In this document: positions 61,601-64,000 of the stretch, piece by piece
Numbering within the stretch: the first letter of the stretch is position 1
Layout: each line of letters starts with the position of its first letter
Assembly: GCA_021151805.1 (NCBI GenBank)
Contig: JAGKWN010000005.1
Span: forward strand, 9,180-73,179
Length of the DNA stretch: 64,000 bases
Source: Cytophagaceae bacterium
GTDB lineage: Bacteria; Bacteroidota; Bacteroidia; Cytophagales; Cytophagaceae
Direction of reading: 5' to 3'
Position numbers and translations under genes: made by a program
Notes under the pieces: generated by a model
The model's database searches: none
Seen by the model: the letters and a program-made list of their open reading frames with translations, nothing else
What the model was told of the DNA's origin: nothing

Positions 61601-64000
61601 CCAACACATGGCATAGAATTTATTTTGACATGTCTGCAATCACGGCAACCAATCTACCGAATGTATTTGCTATTGATATTTTCTTCGATCCGAGTGATGC
61701 GTCAGGTATCACTTCAGGAAGTAAAATCTACTTTGATGATATCCGTCTAGAAAGTTCGTTACCATGTGTTACCGGTATCCCGGCAACAAATATTCTGAAC
61801 GATTTCGAAAACAACAGATATTTAGGTGTTGCTTTCCCTGGTGCTACTGGTACAACAACATTCTTCAATACTATTAAAGCAAACCCTTCTGCAACCGGTA
61901 TCAACACAAGTTCTATTGTTGGTCAGTTCCAGAGAGGAACAGGAACTACTGGAACTTCTGCTCGTTTTACAGCTTGTCAGAATAAACTGGACCTTTCTGC
62001 AGGAAATAACATTATTGATTTGAAAGTGTATTCTCCAAATGCAAATGTGGCTGTTACTATGTCGCTTAAAGCACTTGATGGTATTACAACTATTCAGAAC
62101 GTAACAGATACAGTTAAACTGGCAAATACCTGGACAAATCTTAGCTTTGACTTCACAAACTCATTGAATGCAACGAATGTAGCATTTATCGATGTGATTG
62201 TGGATGCCAATGCTGTATTCTCCGGAGCTAGTTCAACAACAGCGGCACGTACTTATTATTTTGATGATCTGCGTTATGCATTACCAGCGCCTGAAATCAA
62301 TATTAAGGCTTTAACTTCTCCTATAACTACGGATATTCCAAATACAGGTGCATTTAACCTGGGAACTGCTGTAATTGGAGATAGTACTGATGCAATGAAC
62401 TTCAGTATTCAGAATAACGGTTTGCAGACATTGACATTAACAGGTCCTACTTACCTGACTCTAGGTGGTGCAAATCCAACAGACTTTGTTGTAACAACAA
62501 CACAGACATTCAGCCCTTCAATCGGTTCATTCGGTGCTACAGGTTTTACAGTAATGTTTAAACCTAAGGGCACTGTTGCTGGTCCAAGATCAGTATCTAT
62601 TACAGTTAAGAGTAATGATGCAAACGAGGGTACTTATGTGATTTATTTGAATGCAACCGCGACAGCTGCTAAAATAGCTGTTTTAGATGGTGGTTTAACG
62701 ACTTCACCAGTTGTTGCAAATAACAACACACCTGCATTAAATGTAGGAACATCTACTGCAGGTACTGCTGCGGCACCATATACCTTAAGTATCAAAAATA
62801 CTGGTAATGGTCCTTTGAGTGTTACTTCAGTTGTTGGATCAACAGGTTTCGTAGTTTCAGCTCTTACCCCTGTAAGTCCAATCGCTGCAGGCGCATTGTC
62901 TACATTTACTGTTACTGCTACTCCTGCTTTACCAGGTATTAACACAGGCACAATTACGATCAAAACGAATGATCCTGCTACACCTACATATGTTGTAAAT
63001 GTTACAGTAACAGGTAGTTCTGCCACTATTTCTGTACAAGATGCAACGTCAACCGTTGTGCCGACAAACAATACAACTCCAATCTCTGTAGGTTCTGCAC
63101 CGGTAGCAACAGCTGCAACTGCTTATACATTTACAGTTAAAAATACAGGTACTGGCCCATTGACTATTACTTCTGTAACTCCTACAACTGGATTTACAGT
63201 GAGTGCTGTAACTCCTACGGGGCCAATTGCAGCAGGTGGTAGTGCAACATTTACAGTAACAGGTACACCAGCGGCTGCTGGGGTAAATACAGGTTCGATT
63301 ACAATTGTTTCAAACGATCCTGTAACTGGTTCTTATAAAATAAATGTATCTGTAACAGGTACCACACCGACACTACAGATTTTAGATGGAGCAACAATTG
63401 TTACGAACAATAATACTCCGGCAATCTCTGTGGGTACTGCTACTGTAAATACTGCAGCAACAGCTTATACATTCACAATTAAGAATACAGGTGCTGCGCC
63501 ATTAACAAGCATTGTAGTAACAGGTGCAACAGGATTTGTGGTAACACAGCCTGCATCTACAACCATTGCAGCAGGTGCATCAGCAACATTTACAGTAACA
63601 GGTACTCCAAACAGTACAACGGTTCCGTTGACTGGAGTGATTACAATTGCTTCAAATGATGCTTCATCACCATTCAAGTTGAATGTTTCTGTAACAGGAA
63701 CAGCAGCTGCTACACCTACACTACAGATTTTAGATGGTTCTACAATTGTTACAAATAACAATGCACCGGCAATCTCAGTAGGTTCAGCAGTTGTAAATAC
63801 AGCAGCAACTCCTTACACATTCACAATTAAGAATACAGGAACTGCTCCATTAACAAGCATTGTGGTAACAGGTGCAACAGGCTTTACTGTAACACAACCT
63901 TCATCTACAACAATTGCAGCAGGTGCATCAGCAACATTTACAGTAACAGGTACTCCAAACAGTGCAACAGTTCCGTTAACTGGAGTGATATCAATTGCTT
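58645..64000 (+). CDS. Giant secreted GH8 glucanase with repeated domains (3' end outside the window)
   Basis: The frame opens at the ATG at 58645 and stays open to the edge (1785 codons). After a signal peptide (ending VLTAQ) comes a GH8 domain (about 30-410): catalytic Glu98 in VSEGIGYGM, the Asp pair in SAADADVDAAW, and Asp293 in GYDACRNPWRM. The linker region holds ASPM/SPD-2/Hydin-type (choice-of-anchor D) repeats (about 420-650). Three related beta-sandwich domains follow (about 655-870, 872-1040, 1045-1210), which may bind glycans. Then come further Hydin-type repeats, each about 115 residues. It probably degrades beta-1,4-glucan at the cell surface. A sorting domain is expected beyond the edge. 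Confidence 0.9.
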   Translation, partial: MIKKFNLKLIVFLMACLYSTVLTAQINSTTAVVPFGANPNYGTNGIMPDAATLPSGGTYGKSQDAADAYNEWKSNYTESCGSGMYRVKFDEPNRTVSEGIGYGMQLAAYAADKTLFDGLYKYWKNFSSPNSGGKAGKLMNWRIEGCGPTVSGTGSAADADVDAAWALLIAENQWPTATSPYDYGTEANNMLSAIRELEINSSGQLINGDGWGFGDNCRNPGYQSPAYYKFFATANPTYASAWNSAVNGAYTLVNANADPTTGLISDWSNPSGVRNTCNPGGLGYAATDGYGYDACRNPWRMAQDVIWSNDAQAKALCTKLASYINTKGAGGVGGPLYQTGGNYSGFSHNATFVATFATAVMGSTNQTLMNAMYKETKNTKDVIKNSTLSGYFGNTLRCVALFMMTGNYWKPGTTSIQEINVRQATNNVLTGTTYDFQNQQIAPPGTGKPITFTIENLGFTSLNLTGTTKVAVSGTDAASFTVTTQPAASTLALGATTTFVVTFNPTTVGTKNAVLTIASNDPDENPYTINVTGIGTLNATAPKMTVYDTVNVLASGSAFPMGSFTTSSVGYKILKITNTGDAPLTISAATFSGTTPPFTLLGTAPILPKTIAIGATGYLTVGYNAPATATNSSSTMTLTTTDPNAPSYTLSLTASSVACSASPTNNILNDYDGNINVKLAFTPKGAFSPIAANPSVGGLNLSPTVASYVRPSTGTPTSTPPWDGNYDIIRYYNCGTVAGTTHASSTYVSFNMTAANPTVQILFYSPAVGVPITLSPQKPDMSTTNAWLPINSDYSSNINVTTTKANQWELLTFDLSKIISPTNLTANIKCFDIQIDPTRAYSSLPANSAVAARTFYIDQIKYGVNPCVSDLSGILQDFDAHTNTTLDYAVAALSAPVTNSVSGGINTSANIGQFTKTINTAAFDDGFRYDGCGNKIDFSTKKYLSMLVYSPIANLPIQVSAKIPDGADTDTYPDDAAASTQNTVFANTWHRIYFDMSAITATNLPNVFAIDIFFDPSDASGITSGSKIYFDDIRLESSLPCVTGIPATNILNDFENNRYLGVAFPGATGTTTFFNTIKANPSATGINTSSIVGQFQRGTGTTGTSARFTACQNKLDLSAGNNIIDLKVYSPNANVAVTMSLKALDGITTIQNVTDTVKLANTWTNLSFDFTNSLNATNVAFIDVIVDANAVFSGASSTTAARTYYFDDLRYALPAPEINIKALTSPITTDIPNTGAFNLGTAVIGDSTDAMNFSIQNNGLQTLTLTGPTYLTLGGANPTDFVVTTTQTFSPSIGSFGATGFTVMFKPKGTVAGPRSVSITVKSNDANEGTYVIYLNATATAAKIAVLDGGLTTSPVVANNNTPALNVGTSTAGTAAAPYTLSIKNTGNGPLSVTSVVGSTGFVVSALTPVSPIAAGALSTFTVTATPALPGINTGTITIKTNDPATPTYVVNVTVTGSSATISVQDATSTVVPTNNTTPISVGSAPVATAATAYTFTVKNTGTGPLTITSVTPTTGFTVSAVTPTGPIAAGGSATFTVTGTPAAAGVNTGSITIVSNDPVTGSYKINVSVTGTTPTLQILDGATIVTNNNTPAISVGTATVNTAATAYTFTIKNTGAAPLTSIVVTGATGFVVTQPASTTIAAGASATFTVTGTPNSTTVPLTGVITIASNDASSPFKLNVSVTGTAAATPTLQILDGSTIVTNNNAPAISVGSAVVNTAATPYTFTIKNTGTAPLTSIVVTGATGFTVTQPSSTTIAAGASATFTVTGTPNSATVPLTGVISIA
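63373..64000 (+). repeat. Nearly identical 348-bp in-gene repeats
   Basis: The unit starting CTACAGATTTTAGATGG at 63373 starts again at 63721, and the two are very similar at the DNA level. Older, more diverged units precede them from about 62290. The high DNA identity points to recent duplication. Confidence 0.85.

Noticed and set aside
62290..64000. CRISPR-like or phage-tail repeats near the right end, and long minus-strand ORFs there
   Set aside because: The repeats are in-frame protein domains of the GH8 gene. The antisense ORFs are by-products of the repetitive codons.

Overview
The window looks like chromosomal DNA of a cellulolytic, gliding member of the Bacteroidota, order Cytophagales. 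My best guess is Cytophaga hutchinsonii or a close relative, from recall of gene content and not from a search. Supporting signs are a PorX-type regulator of the type IX secretion system (T9SS), two giant surface proteins with T9SS C-terminal sorting domains, two cellulase-family enzymes (GH5 and GH8), an LpxC-FabZ fusion, a FabV enoyl reductase, and promoters of the TTTG / TAnnTTTG type.

Layout. 1-4.9 kb (minus strand): the tip of a probable TonB-dependent receptor, a His-rich exported protein, a methyltransferase, LutB and a secreted M28 peptidase. 5-7.9 kb: gcvP. 8.4-28.8 kb (plus strand): a tightly packed run encoding a membrane-HEAT-cyclic-nucleotide-binding protein, a protein with three TIR-like domains, an nSTAND NTPase with coiled coil and WD40 propeller, an outer-membrane barrel protein, a lipoprotein and two giant T9SS cargo proteins. 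This is the most unusual locus here and the best candidate for an undescribed system. Base composition changes sharply inside three of its genes, so its surface parts appear to be mosaics.

29-36 kb: split YeeE/YedE sulfur-transport genes, a WG-repeat protein, an SGNH lipoprotein, a DUF535 protein and a four-helix-bundle gene broken by an in-frame TGA. 36-41.2 kb (minus): the lipid A and fatty acid cluster HD-lpxD-lpxC/fabZ-lpxA-ABC ATPase. 41.5-50.7 kb: porX, a beta-carbonic anhydrase with a SulP transporter, a glycosyltransferase, recR, clpS, a sodium/solute symporter and an alkyltransferase-like protein. 51.6-64 kb: tRNA-Ser(UGA), a membrane-anchored AraC sensor directly before a GH5 cellulase, fabV with a dyad at its promoter, mltG, a thioesterase, a YihY-family protein, and a huge modular GH8 protein that runs off the window.

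How they fit together. PorX, the T9SS cargo proteins, GH5, GH8 and the AraC sensor fit a surface-polysaccharide lifestyle. The lpx, fabV and mltG genes make the envelope. Intergenic spaces are rich in short dispersed repeats: (ATTATRA)n heptads at gene ends, long inverted repeats, a perfect 44-bp palindrome with two extra half copies, and an 11-bp tandem array. All functions come from reading motifs; no database search was run.
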